Below, in pieces: positions 43,871-53,572 of a stretch of 64,000 nt of DNA. Under the pieces are notes generated by a model, which saw only the letters and a list, made by a program, of their open reading frames with translations, had not been told where the DNA came from and did no database searches. This DNA comes from Rhizobium halophilum. GTDB taxonomy: Bacteria > Pseudomonadota > Alphaproteobacteria > Rhizobiales > Rhizobiaceae. Each line of letters begins with the position of its first letter. Position 1 is the stretch's first letter. A program made the position numbers and the translations under genes. The DNA lies in the NCBI RefSeq assembly GCF_021648825.1, contig NZ_JAKJHS010000012.1, positions 33,917 through 97,916 on the forward strand. The letters are read 5' to 3'.

Positions 43871-45427
43871 ATGATAATGCGCACCTATTTCGTGGCCGGC
43901 GTGGCCGCGCTCGCGTTTGCTTTATCTTCTGCAGCCCAGGCGCAAGTCCAAGGGGGCAGTGTCAGCGTTGTTGTGACGCCCGAGCCACCCATGCTCATGC
44001 AGGCGCTCAACCAGAACGGCCCCACAAACATGATCGCAGGGAACATCTATGAATCGCTCCTGCGCTTCAACGAACGGCTTGAGCCACAACCATCCCTCGC
44101 CCAGAGCTGGGAAGTTTCGGAAGACGGCACGGTCTACACCTTCAAGCTTCAGGAAAATGTGACGTGGCATGACGGTAAGCCCTTCTCCGCCGATGACGTC
44201 GTCTTCTCGCTCGATGTCTTTCTGCGCGAGGTCCATCCGCGCTGGCGGCCGATCGTCAACAATCAGGTCAAATCCATCGAGAAGGTCGACAACAACACCG
44301 TCCGCCTTACGCTCAAGCAGCCCTTCGGCCCGCTTCTCCTGGCGATGGAGACGGCTTCAGCCCCAATTGTGCCCAAGCATATTTACGAGGGAACGGCCTA
44401 CGCTTCCAACCCGATGAACAACACACCGATCGGAACTGGTCCGTTCAAGTTCAAGGAGTGGAACAGAGGTTCTTATGTTCACCTCGTAAAGAACGAGGAC
44501 TACTGGATGGACGGTAGACCCTATCTCGACGAGATCTACTGGCGATTCATACCCGATGCTGCCGCACGTGCAGTCGCGTACGAAACCGGTGAAGTCGACG
44601 TTCTCAGCGGCGGTGCCGTTGACATCTTCGATGTCCCGCGGCTTTCGCAACTTGAGAACTCGTGCGTGACCAGCAAGGGGTGGGAAATGTTTGCTCCGCA
44701 CGCCTGGATCACGATCAACCACCGTAACGGCATTCTGGGCAACCAACAGTTCCGTCAGGGGCTGATGCACGCAATCGACCGCGAGTTCGGTCGCGACGTG
44801 GTGTGGAACGGATTTGGACAACTTCCAACTGGTCCGATTTCCTCCAAGACCCGCTTCTACGACGCTGAGGTTGTGACGTACGACTACGACCCTGAAAAGG
44901 CACGCGAACTCATCAAGGCATCAGGCTATACCGGAGAGCCTTTGGAATTCCTTGCCCTGCCCTACGGCGAGACCTGGACGCGCTGGGCCGAAACGATCCG
45001 TCAGAACTTTGCCGACGTAGGCGTCAATCTACAAATAGTCACCACCGACGTACCCGGCTGGACGCAGCGCACCAGCGAGTGGAACTTCGACATGACCTTC
45101 AACTTCCTCTATCAGCTGGGCGATCCGGCCATCGGGGTCGCGCGAAGCTACATTTCATCCAACATCATCAAGGGAAGCCCCTTTGCCAATGTCGGCGGCT
45201 ATTCAAACGAGAAAGCCGATCAGCTTTTTGCGGAAGCCGCAATCGTACCGAAAGAGGAAGAGCGTCAGGCTCTTTACACACAGGTACAGAAGCTCCTTGC
45301 TGAAGACTTGCCGGTGCTCTGGCTGCTGGAGATGGATTACCCCACCATCCACCGCTGCAACGTCAAGAACCTCGTCACAACTGCGATTGGCATCAATGAC
45401 GGGTTCCGTGACGCCTGGAAGGAATAG
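43871..45427 (+). CDS. ABC transporter substrate-binding protein, family 5 (dipeptide/oligopeptide type)
   Basis: A 518-residue periplasmic protein. A signal peptide (YFVAGVAALAFALSSAAQA) is followed by family 5 blocks: YESLLRFNERLEPQPSLAQS, DVSWHDG-like VTWHDGKPFSADDVVFSL and GTGPFKFKEWNRGSYVHLVK. The family binds peptides, opines, sugar acids or nickel. In this operon the downstream enzymes suggest an N-acylated amine or amino compound. It starts after a GGAGATGG site and is followed by a strong hairpin before the permease genes. Confidence 0.92.
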   Translation: MIMRTYFVAGVAALAFALSSAAQAQVQGGSVSVVVTPEPPMLMQALNQNGPTNMIAGNIYESLLRFNERLEPQPSLAQSWEVSEDGTVYTFKLQENVTWHDGKPFSADDVVFSLDVFLREVHPRWRPIVNNQVKSIEKVDNNTVRLTLKQPFGPLLLAMETASAPIVPKHIYEGTAYASNPMNNTPIGTGPFKFKEWNRGSYVHLVKNEDYWMDGRPYLDEIYWRFIPDAAARAVAYETGEVDVLSGGAVDIFDVPRLSQLENSCVTSKGWEMFAPHAWITINHRNGILGNQQFRQGLMHAIDREFGRDVVWNGFGQLPTGPISSKTRFYDAEVVTYDYDPEKARELIKASGYTGEPLEFLALPYGETWTRWAETIRQNFADVGVNLQIVTTDVPGWTQRTSEWNFDMTFNFLYQLGDPAIGVARSYISSNIIKGSPFANVGGYSNEKADQLFAEAAIVPKEEERQALYTQVQKLLAEDLPVLWLLEMDYPTIHRCNVKNLVTTAIGINDGFRDAWKE

Positions 45428-45449
45428 GCCTTTTGTCAGCCACTTTACC

Positions 45450-45471
45450 CCCGGGCCGCGGGCGGCCCGGG
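45450..45471. repeat. GC-rich intercistronic hairpin after the binding-protein gene
   Basis: CCCGGGCCG-CGGG-CGGCCCGGG is a perfect nine-base stem with a four-base loop, very stable, with no T-run. It lies between the binding-protein stop and the permease operon, like the hairpins at 3020, 12215 and 20185. Confidence 0.75.
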
Positions 45472-45521
45472 ACAGGAGAATGACGTGAGGATTTGCATGA
45501 TGGTGTTCGGAAAGGCAACAA

Positions 45522-46499
45522 ATGGATTTGCTGCGCTTCGTCTTGATGCGGCTTGGCAAGGGTGTGATCGTGCTCTTCGCCATCGCAGTCTTAAACTTCT
45601 TCCTCGTCAGAGCCGCGCCAGGCGACCCCGCTCAGGTCATGGCCGGAGAAGCTGGCGCCGGTGATGAGGTCTTTTTGGATCAGTTGCGCCAGCAGTTCGG
45701 GCTCGACCGTCCGCTCTACGAGCAACTGTGGGCCTATCTTTCCAACTATGCGACCCTCGATCTTGGCTTCAGCTACCGTCAACAGCAGCCGGTACTCGAC
45801 CTGATATTGGAACGCCTTCCTGCCACCCTCCTGTTGACGGGCGCCGCCTTCTTCATCTCCCTCGTGCTGGGGGTTGTTCTCGGTGCGCTTGCCGCCCGAC
45901 GTGTTGGGAGGTGGTCCGATAGCGCCATCACCACGCTTGCGCTTGTATTTTACGCCACGCCCTTGTTCTGGATCGCACTGATGAGTCAGATCGTCTTCTC
46001 GCTTAAACTGGGCTGGCTGCCCAACGTTGGCTTCGAGACCGTCGGTGGCGGCTACACCGGGATCGATCGTGCGTTGGACATCATCCAGCATCTCATCATG
46101 CCGGCACTAACACTGGGGCTGTTTTTCACCGCAATATATGCCCGCATGATGCGGGCCTCCATGCTGGAGGTTGCTGGAGCCGACTTCGTCAAAACTGCAT
46201 ACGCTAAGGGATTGTCACCAGCTGTCATCACGCGCCGTCATATTGCGCGCAATGCAATCCTGCCGGTCGTGACTTTGGCCGGGCTGCAAGCGGGACAATT
46301 GGTGGGTGGAGCGATCTTAACAGAGACAGTTTTTGCCTGGCCGGGAATTGGCCGACTGATGTTCGAGGCACTTGCCCAACGCGACTACTCGGTGCTTCTG
46401 GGCGTTTTCTTCATCTCGTCCGCGATGGTCGTTATCTTCAATCTCGTCACCGACATCATCTACCGGATCGTAGATCCGAGAATCGGGGCATCAGCATGA
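45522..46499 (+). CDS. ABC transporter permease, DppB type
   Basis: A 325-residue permease with the DppB N-terminus (FFLVRAAPGDPAQVMAGEAG) and six helices. The coupling loop has DFVKTAYAKGLSPAVITRRH, followed by IARNAILPVVTLAGLQAGQL, as in DppB/GsiC. It ends with four-base overlap into the DppC-type gene, so the transporter subunits are co-translated. Confidence 0.94.
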   Translation: MDLLRFVLMRLGKGVIVLFAIAVLNFFLVRAAPGDPAQVMAGEAGAGDEVFLDQLRQQFGLDRPLYEQLWAYLSNYATLDLGFSYRQQQPVLDLILERLPATLLLTGAAFFISLVLGVVLGALAARRVGRWSDSAITTLALVFYATPLFWIALMSQIVFSLKLGWLPNVGFETVGGGYTGIDRALDIIQHLIMPALTLGLFFTAIYARMMRASMLEVAGADFVKTAYAKGLSPAVITRRHIARNAILPVVTLAGLQAGQLVGGAILTETVFAWPGIGRLMFEALAQRDYSVLLGVFFISSAMVVIFNLVTDIIYRIVDPRIGASA

Positions 46500-47332
46500 A
46501 TGCGTTCACCCGCTTTGCCTCAAACCGGGGCGCCATCGTCGGATTGGGGCTCCTCCTGCTACTCGTCGCCGTCGTCCTCCTCGCTCCTCTCCTCTACCCC
46601 CAGTCTCCCTGGCGTATGGTCGGCCGGCCTATGGGCGCTCCCTTGGCGGGCAGCTTCTTGCTTGGCACTGACACGCTCGGTCGCGACGTAGCGGCTGGCA
46701 TCGTTCATGGCGCGCGCGTATCGCTTCTGATTGGAGTGGTCTCAACGGTCGTGGCTCTTTTGATCGGGGTCCCGCTCGGCGCAGTCGCTGGCTACTTCGG
46801 CGGCCTCATTGACGACCTCGTCATGCGCTTTACGGAGTTTTTCCAGACGATACCAAGCTTTGCCCTCGCGATCGTTGTGGTGGCTATTTTGCAGCCTACC
46901 CTTCTGTCAATCGTTCTGGCCATCGCGATTGTCTCATGGCCTCCCGTCACGCGGCTGATCCGAGGCGAATTTCTGTCGTTGAGATCGCGCGAGTATGTTC
47001 AGGCTGCGATCACAGTCGGCCAGTCGACGCCGCGTATCATCTTCACCCAGATCTTGCCTAACACCTTGGCGCCGATCATCGTGATGGCCTCGCTGATGGT
47101 GGCGACCGCTATCCTTCTAGAGTCCTCCCTCTCCTTCCTCGGACTTGGCGATCCCAATCTGATGACATGGGGATATATGGTCGGTGCTGGCCGATCTCGC
47201 ATCATCGACGCCTGGTGGATCAGCTTCTTTCCAGGCGTCGCGATCTTCCTCACCGTTCTGGCACTCAACCTTGTTGGCGAGGGTATCAACGATGCCCTCA
47301 ATCCGCGCCTGCGCAAAGAGGATCGCAAATGA
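46496..47332 (+). CDS. ABC transporter permease, DppC type
   Basis: A 278-residue permease. GTDTLGRDVAAGIVHGARVS is the classic DppC/OppC segment, and the coupling loop is SREYVQAAITVGQSTPRIIF with QILPNTLAPIIV after it. LESSLSFLGLGDPNLMTWG follows near the C-terminus. Four-base overlaps join it to both neighbours. Confidence 0.94.
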   Translation: MNAFTRFASNRGAIVGLGLLLLLVAVVLLAPLLYPQSPWRMVGRPMGAPLAGSFLLGTDTLGRDVAAGIVHGARVSLLIGVVSTVVALLIGVPLGAVAGYFGGLIDDLVMRFTEFFQTIPSFALAIVVVAILQPTLLSIVLAIAIVSWPPVTRLIRGEFLSLRSREYVQAAITVGQSTPRIIFTQILPNTLAPIIVMASLMVATAILLESSLSFLGLGDPNLMTWGYMVGAGRSRIIDAWWISFFPGVAIFLTVLALNLVGEGINDALNPRLRKEDRK

Positions 47333-48966
47333 CGGAACGGGTTCTCCACGTCGAAGGGCTGTCGCTTTCCTTACCGAACGCCGCCGACCGTAGATTTGCA
47401 CTTAAAGACGCTTCCTTTCAGATAGGCGCTGGGGAAACAGTCTGCGTCGTCGGCGAGTCGGGTTCAGGCAAATCGATGACGGCCCACGCAGTCATGGGAT
47501 TGCTGCCGCCGGCAGTGAAGGTGGCGGCTGGCAGCATCAGGCTTGCCGGCCGCGAGCTCCTCGGGCTCGACGAGCGGGACATGCGGCGGTTGCGAGGCTG
47601 CGACATCGGTATGATCTTTCAGGAGCCGATGACGTCACTCAACCCGCTGATGCGCATCGGCGACCAGATCGGCGAGATGTTCGAGGCTCACGGTGCGCTT
47701 CACCCAGCTGCTCGCAACAAACGTGCGCTGGAACTGATCGAGGAGGTCGGCCTGCCCGACCCCGCGCACATCGTCCGCGTATATCCGCACCAGCTTTCTG
47801 GTGGCCAGCGGCAGCGCGTCATGATCGCAATGGCGCTGGCGCTCGAGCCCAAGCTCCTCATTGCCGACGAGCCGACCACAGCGCTTGATGTCACCACGCA
47901 GGCGCAAATTCTGCGGCTGATCGACCGACTGCGCAGCGAGCACGGCACCGCAGTGCTTTTCATCACCCATGATTTTGGCGTGGTCGCTGAAATCGCCGAC
48001 CGGATCGTCGTCCTCCAGAACGGGGAGATATGCGAGACGGGAAAGACAGGCGACGTGCTGCGCACGCCCTCGCACGACTACACGAAAAGACTGATCGCCG
48101 CTGTGCCTTCGCTTACTCCGCCAGAGCCACGGAGACTTGCGACCGCAACACCCGCTCTGAAGATCGATGGCCTTTCCAAGACCTACAGGAGTGGTGGCTT
48201 TTTTGCCAAGGGCCGCGAAGTTGCAGCGGTGGACAATGTCTCTTTCGAGATTCTGCCGGGAGAGACGCTTGGCCTCGTGGGTGAATCAGGGTCTGGCAAG
48301 TCGACAGTCGGCCGCTGTTGTCTTCGACTGATCGAGCCCGACGGTGGAATGATCCGGCTCGAAACGGTCGAAATCCAGGGGATGACACAACGTATGCTGC
48401 GGGCGCATCGCTCCCGCATCCAAATGATCTTTCAAGATCCCTACGCCTCGCTCAACCCCCGTCGGTCCGTTGGGCGTATCATTGCGGAAGGTCCGGTAGC
48501 CCAAGGAGTAGACAGAAGCACAGCCATGCTGCAGGCCCGCGAGCTGCTTGACCTCGTAGGTTTGGCGCCTGCGGCGGCCGATCGTTACCCGCATGAATTT
48601 TCTGGCGGACAGCGACAGCGCATTGGCATTGCCCGGGCGCTCGCGCTTAACCCGAAGGTGCTTGTCGCTGACGAGGCGGTATCAGCCCTCGACGTCTCGG
48701 TGCAGGCACAGATCCTTGACCTCATCCGCGAGATCCAGAACCGGCTGCAAGTGGCTGTCCTCTTCATCACACATGATCTTCGCGTTGCGGCCCAAATCTG
48801 CGACCGCATCGCGGTGATGCAGCGCGGTCGGATCGTCGAGATGGCGGCCACGGCTGAGCTATTCGCTAATCCCGCTCACGATTATACGCAAATGCTGCTC
48901 GCCGCTGTACCCGGTCGAGAAGCCTTCGCACACACGCACGAAACGGAGACCAATCATGTCACTTGA
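47329..48966 (+). CDS. Fused ABC transporter ATPase, DppD-DppF type
   Basis: A 545-residue protein with two ABC domains. The first (about 1-270) has [33 protein letters not shown] and [14 protein letters not shown]. The second (about 285-540) has [33 protein letters not shown] and [15 protein letters not shown]. Dipeptide systems often have two separate ATPases; here one chain holds both, as in GsiA. The ATG at 47329 overlaps the DppC stop. Its stop overlaps the M20 gene start by 11 bases. Confidence 0.94.
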   Translation: MTERVLHVEGLSLSLPNAADRRFALKDASFQIGAGETVCVVGESGSGKSMTAHAVMGLLPPAVKVAAGSIRLAGRELLGLDERDMRRLRGCDIGMIFQEPMTSLNPLMRIGDQIGEMFEAHGALHPAARNKRALELIEEVGLPDPAHIVRVYPHQLSGGQRQRVMIAMALALEPKLLIADEPTTALDVTTQAQILRLIDRLRSEHGTAVLFITHDFGVVAEIADRIVVLQNGEICETGKTGDVLRTPSHDYTKRLIAAVPSLTPPEPRRLATATPALKIDGLSKTYRSGGFFAKGREVAAVDNVSFEILPGETLGLVGESGSGKSTVGRCCLRLIEPDGGMIRLETVEIQGMTQRMLRAHRSRIQMIFQDPYASLNPRRSVGRIIAEGPVAQGVDRSTAMLQARELLDLVGLAPAAADRYPHEFSGGQRQRIGIARALALNPKVLVADEAVSALDVSVQAQILDLIREIQNRLQVAVLFITHDLRVAAQICDRIAVMQRGRIVEMAATAELFANPAHDYTQMLLAAVPGREAFAHTHETETNHVT

Positions 48967-50242
48967 GCCGGACCTGCGCCACAGGATCATCGCCGCCGTA
49001 GAGACCGGATTTGACGAACAGGTGATGTTGACTCAGGAGATGATCCGCTTCCCGTCGTTGCGCGGCGACGAGCATGCCATCCAAGATCACGTTTTCCGCC
49101 TACTGCGCGCGCGGGGCTATGCCATGGACCGCTTCCACATGGACGAGGACGCAATCTCACGCCATCCCGGAGGTGCGCCATTCACGCCGGAGCATTCACG
49201 CGCACCGATTGTCGTGGGCATACACCGTCCGCGCGCGGAGGCTGGTCGCTCGCTCATACTGCAAGCCCATGTCGATGTCGTACCGCCTGGCCCTGCAAAC
49301 ATGTGGTCACACCCTCCCTTTGAGCCCGCAATCGACGGCGATTGGCTCTATGGCCGAGGCGGGGCAGATATGAAAGCGGGTCACATTGCCAACATTGCAG
49401 CGCTTGATGCATTGCGCCGCATCGGCTTCCAGCCAGCATCAACCGTTTATGTCCAGTCCGTCGTGGAGGAAGAATCAACGGGGAACGGGGCACTGATGAC
49501 CCATCTGCGTGGCTACAAGGCGGATGCAGTGCTGATCCCGGAACCTGAAGACGAGATGTTAGTGCGCGCCAATGTCGGGGTCTTGTGGTTTCAGGTGGAG
49601 CTGCGGGGGCTCCCAGTCCACGTCCGCCAGATGGGGGCTGGAGCAAACGCGATTGACGCTGCTTACCGGGTAATCGCCTCTTTGCGCGAACTCGAAGTGA
49701 AGTGGAATCAGCGTAAGAAGGACTACCCCCACTTCGAGAATGAAGTGCATCCAATCAACCTCAACATAGGCAAGATCGAAGGCGGCGACTGGGCTTCTTC
49801 AGTCCCGGCATGGTGCCGCATCGACTGCCGAATTTCCATCTTTCCCGGCGTCTCGGCCGAGGAGGCCACACGTGAGATCATCGATCATCTTCAGGCCGCA
49901 GCACGTGCCGACGCATTCCTGGCCAATAACCCGCCTCAAGTCACCTTCAACGGATTCTATTCGGAAGGCTACGTGCTTGAGCCAGGATCGGAGGCAGAAG
50001 CGGTCCTTGGTCGCGCGCATGAGAGCGCAACTGGGTCGCCCCTGAAAACATTCATGACCCCCGGTTATCTCGATACAAGAGTTTACGCGCTCTACGACCG
50101 CATACCCGCTCTCTGTTACGGGCCCATATCTGAGAACATTCACGGTTTTGACGAGCGCGTCAGCCTAGCGTCGCTGAAGCGCATTACAACCGCAATGGCG
50201 CTCTTTGTCGCGGAATGGTGCGGCGTGGAGGCATCGGGCTGA
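48956..50242 (+). CDS. M20-family metallohydrolase (ArgE/DapE-type deacylase)
   Basis: A 428-residue zinc hydrolase. The ligands are visible: His in LQAHVDVVPPG, Asp in GRGGADMKAG, Glu-Glu in VVEEESTGNG, Glu in IPEPEDEML and the last His in ENIHGFDERV. The dimerisation (lid) domain lies between about residues 190 and 310. Relatives deacylate N-acyl amino acids or related amides, including a pyrimidine deformylase. It is coupled to the transporter ATPase gene, so it probably cleaves the imported compound. No signal peptide, so it is cytoplasmic. Confidence 0.88.
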   Translation: MSLEPDLRHRIIAAVETGFDEQVMLTQEMIRFPSLRGDEHAIQDHVFRLLRARGYAMDRFHMDEDAISRHPGGAPFTPEHSRAPIVVGIHRPRAEAGRSLILQAHVDVVPPGPANMWSHPPFEPAIDGDWLYGRGGADMKAGHIANIAALDALRRIGFQPASTVYVQSVVEEESTGNGALMTHLRGYKADAVLIPEPEDEMLVRANVGVLWFQVELRGLPVHVRQMGAGANAIDAAYRVIASLRELEVKWNQRKKDYPHFENEVHPINLNIGKIEGGDWASSVPAWCRIDCRISIFPGVSAEEATREIIDHLQAAARADAFLANNPPQVTFNGFYSEGYVLEPGSEAEAVLGRAHESATGSPLKTFMTPGYLDTRVYALYDRIPALCYGPISENIHGFDERVSLASLKRITTAMALFVAEWCGVEASG

Positions 50243-50390
50243 ACGGGCGCCCAAATTCGACATCTCCCTTCCGGATCTGCAGCGCGGTGCCTCCATGAAC
50301 TTGTCGTACTTCGGCTTAACGGTTCGGTGTTCATTCAACTACGTGACCTAGAAATCTGGCTCATGTTTTTTCTCAAGCGAGGACTCAGCC

Positions 50391-51839
50391 ATGCTACAGG
50401 TGCCTGAAATCATCAAACGCACGTCATTCTACATTGACGGAGCATGGCGTGAGCCTGCCGCCTCAGAAGTGATTGAAGTTATCAATCCAGCAAATGAGCG
50501 CGCCTACGCCGTTATCTCTGCGGGTACGGCGAATGACATTGACGCAGCCGTCAGCGCGGCGCGCGCGGCGTTTGATGACTGGAGTGCCCGCAGCAAAGAG
50601 GAGCGCCTCGGCTTCATCCGTAAGATCGCCGACGTATACGAGGCGTGCAGCGACGAAATGGCTCAGGCCATCTCCTGTGAGATGGGCGCACCGAGGAAGC
50701 TTTCCCGCGAATCCCAGGCTGCGGTGGGCCTGTTGCACCTGCGGGCATTCATCAAGGCTGTCGAGGACTACAGCTTTGAGTACATGCCAAGCCCGGAGCG
50801 CCCCGAGCAGAAAGTTGTGCACGAACCGATCGGTGTATGCGGTCTCATTACGCCTTGGAACTGGCCGATGAATCAGATCGTTCTTAAGGTCATTCCCGCT
50901 ATCGCAGTCGGCTGCACCGTGGTGCTCAAGCCCTCTGAGATTGCGCCCATGTCCGCTATGCTATTTGCTGACTTCGTTGATCGCGCCGGACTTCCCAAAG
51001 GTGTGTTCAACCTCGTCAATGGAGAGGGCGCTGTTGTTGGAGAGGCGCTCTCGAGACATCCGGAGGTGGACATGATTTCGTTCACCGGTTCCACGCGCGG
51101 TGGCACGGCCGTCTCACGCGCGGCGGCGGCGACAGTGAAGCGCGTTTCCCTTGAGCTGGGTGGAAAATCACCAAACATCGTGTTTGCCGATTGCGATCTG
51201 GCAACCACCGTCGCCATGGGTGTCGCTCATTGCTTCGAGAATAGCGGGCAGTCCTGCAACGCACCAACGCGCATGCTCGTGGAGCGATCGGTTTACGACC
51301 AGGCGGTTGCCTATGCCGCGCAAGCGGCCCGTGCGACAAAGGTGGGTGACCCCGCCAAAGAGGGAGATCACATCGGGCCTCTGGTGTCGAAGCTTCAGTT
51401 CGACAAGGTGCAGGCTCTCGTTGATAAGGCCGTTGCGGAAGGCGCACGGCTAGTTGCTGGCGGCCCCGGCCGTCCGGAGGGTCTGTCGGAGGGATATTTC
51501 GTCCGTCCGACAGTCTTTGCGGATGTCACCAACGACATGACGGTGGCGCGCGAAGAGGTCTTTGGGCCGGTGCTGGCAATAATCCCGTTCCACACGGAGG
51601 AAGAGGCAGTCCGCATTGCCAATGACACACCTTATGGTCTGTCCGCCTACGTCCAGACGCGTGACGAGGCGAGGGCGCAGCGCGTCGCGCGCAAGATGCG
51701 GGCAGGAATGGTGCAGATCAACGGCACGCCTCGCGCTCCTGGAACCCCGTTCGGCGGCTACAAACAGTCTGGAAATGGCCGCGAGGGCGGCAAATGGGGC
51801 CTGGAAGACTTCCTCGAAGTCAAACTGATCAGCGGCTGA
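50391..51839 (+). CDS. NAD(P)-dependent aldehyde dehydrogenase
   Basis: A 482-residue aldehyde dehydrogenase. The catalytic Cys is in FENSGQSCNAPTRM, the general-base Glu in SLELGGKSPN, the oxyanion Asn in ITPWNWPMNQI and the cofactor-contact motif in EVFGPVLAIIPFH. It would oxidise an aldehyde to an acid. With the aminotransferase immediately downstream it likely takes an amino-aldehyde formed by transamination. It is 150 bases after the M20 gene, and GCGAGGACTC precedes the ATG. Confidence 0.9.
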   Translation: MLQVPEIIKRTSFYIDGAWREPAASEVIEVINPANERAYAVISAGTANDIDAAVSAARAAFDDWSARSKEERLGFIRKIADVYEACSDEMAQAISCEMGAPRKLSRESQAAVGLLHLRAFIKAVEDYSFEYMPSPERPEQKVVHEPIGVCGLITPWNWPMNQIVLKVIPAIAVGCTVVLKPSEIAPMSAMLFADFVDRAGLPKGVFNLVNGEGAVVGEALSRHPEVDMISFTGSTRGGTAVSRAAAATVKRVSLELGGKSPNIVFADCDLATTVAMGVAHCFENSGQSCNAPTRMLVERSVYDQAVAYAAQAARATKVGDPAKEGDHIGPLVSKLQFDKVQALVDKAVAEGARLVAGGPGRPEGLSEGYFVRPTVFADVTNDMTVAREEVFGPVLAIIPFHTEEEAVRIANDTPYGLSAYVQTRDEARAQRVARKMRAGMVQINGTPRAPGTPFGGYKQSGNGREGGKWGLEDFLEVKLISG

Positions 51840-51903
51840 TGCGGCGCGATCGGACCGACACCACTCTCAATTTGGGCAGCAGAGCCCGGCCAAGGAGAAG
51901 CAA

Positions 51904-53256
51904 ATGACTATCATGCCAAACTCGATTGAAGGCCGCGACATGGCGTATCAGATGCACCCAAACGTCAACCTGCGCCAATACGAGAAATCCGGCGGCTTGG
52001 TGATCGAAAGCGGCGATGGCATCTACGTTACAGACATAAACGGCAAGCGATACATCGAGGGTCTGGCTGGTCTCTGGTCCGTGGCGCTCGGCTTTGGAGA
52101 GAAGCGACTTGCGGAAGTTGCGAAGGCGCAGATGGAAAAGCTGCCTTACTACCACACCTTCTCCTACAAGACGCATGGGCCGTCGGTCGAGCTCGCCGAG
52201 ATGCTGATCAAGATGGCGCCGGTCCCCATGTCCAAAGTCCATTTCACCTCTTCTGGGTCTGAAGCCAATGATCTTGCGTGCAAGATGGTTTGGTACCGTT
52301 CAAACGCGCTCGGCAAGAAGGAAAAGAAGAAGATCATCGGCCGCATCAAGGGCTACCATGGCGTCACCATCGCCGCGGGATCTATCACCGGCCTGTCACG
52401 CAACCACGACAGCTTCGACCTGCCGCTCGACCGGATGATCCACACGTCCTGCCCCTCCTTTGTCCACTTCGCAAACGAGGACGAGAGCGAGGGCGATTTT
52501 ACCAGGCGTATGCTCAAGGATCTGGAAGATCTCATCGTCAAGGAAGGCCCTGAGACGATCGCAGCGTTCTGGGGCGAGCCAATCATGGGTGCCGGCGGTG
52601 TTCTCGTCCCACCCGACGGCTATTGGGCTGGGGTGCAGGAGATCCTCAAGAAGTATGACATTCTGCTGGTCGCGGACGAAGTTATCTGCGGCTTTGGCCG
52701 GACCGGCAAGATGTTCGCCTGCGAAACGCTGGACATCAAGCCAGACGTGCTAGTCGTGTCCAAGCAGCTAACGTCATCCTATATGCCCCTCTCCGCGATC
52801 ATTATGAACGATCATTTCTATCAGCCCATCGCAGATGAGTCTGATCGCTTGGGCGTGTTTGGCCATGGCTACACGGCCTCTGGTCACCCAGTTGCGACAG
52901 CCGTCGGTCTAGAAAATCTGAAGATCATCCAGGAACGGGATCTCGTTGCCAATGCAGCCAGCCTTGAGGCCCAATTCCTGGGTGGTCTTGCGGCGCTTGC
53001 CAAACATCCGCTTGCCCACTCGTCGCGTGGCATTGGTCTTCTTGGCGCGCTGGAACTCAAGCCGTGGCCGGATGCCAAGGCTGGTGATGCAGCCGCTGCA
53101 GTTGCCGCTGCCTGTGAGGAAGAGGGGCTGATTGTTCGCCACGTCGCTGAAGCGATCTGCTTCTGCCCGCCACTGATCATCACGTCCGAACAGCTTTGCG
53201 ACATGCTCGACGCCGTCGAACGCGCGCTCAGCAGGGTCCAGTCCGCCCGCGCGTGA
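51904..53256 (+). CDS. Class III (omega) aminotransferase
   Basis: A 450-residue PLP enzyme of the omega-amino-acid/GABA/putrescine aminotransferase class. The N-terminus (LRQYEKSGGLVIESGDGIYV) and the block FTSSGSEANDLACKMVWYRS are typical. The PLP aspartate is in ILLVADEVICGFGRTG and the Schiff-base Lys in VVSKQLTSSYMPLSA. AAGGAGAAGC precedes the ATG. It would move the terminal amino group from a diamine, beta-alanine or GABA-like compound to pyruvate or 2-oxoglutarate, which the neighbouring aldehyde dehydrogenase would then act on. Confidence 0.92.
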   Translation: MTIMPNSIEGRDMAYQMHPNVNLRQYEKSGGLVIESGDGIYVTDINGKRYIEGLAGLWSVALGFGEKRLAEVAKAQMEKLPYYHTFSYKTHGPSVELAEMLIKMAPVPMSKVHFTSSGSEANDLACKMVWYRSNALGKKEKKKIIGRIKGYHGVTIAAGSITGLSRNHDSFDLPLDRMIHTSCPSFVHFANEDESEGDFTRRMLKDLEDLIVKEGPETIAAFWGEPIMGAGGVLVPPDGYWAGVQEILKKYDILLVADEVICGFGRTGKMFACETLDIKPDVLVVSKQLTSSYMPLSAIIMNDHFYQPIADESDRLGVFGHGYTASGHPVATAVGLENLKIIQERDLVANAASLEAQFLGGLAALAKHPLAHSSRGIGLLGALELKPWPDAKAGDAAAAVAAACEEEGLIVRHVAEAICFCPPLIITSEQLCDMLDAVERALSRVQSARA

Positions 53257-53572
53257 TCGATGAGGAACGGCTCAATGCTCACGATCACAAGAGGTTTCTG
53301 GGGGTGCCTAGCCATCTCGCTCAGGGGTTATCGGACGAACGGGCTTCTCCTTGGAGGCCGACAGGGCTTGGCTGGAGTATCATATGCCTCAGCTCTCAAG
53401 CGTATTCCTTCGCCTATCCCATGCCCGAGGTGGCATTGGCAGAGGCGAAGGAGCCGGAAGCTCGCTTGAGCCGCAACGATATGACATGTTCATCCCCTTC
53501 GATGTGTGCTCCTTGGTGCTTCGTCGCCCCCCTTCGTTTCGTTAAAGGCTAGACGCTCTGGAGTTCACAATC
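53257..53572. other. 316-base gap before the deacetylase gene
   Basis: Short plus-strand frames are open but unsupported. Spacing this wide suggests a separate promoter for the deacetylase gene, or a lost gene. I see no hairpin or remnant I can name. Confidence 0.4.
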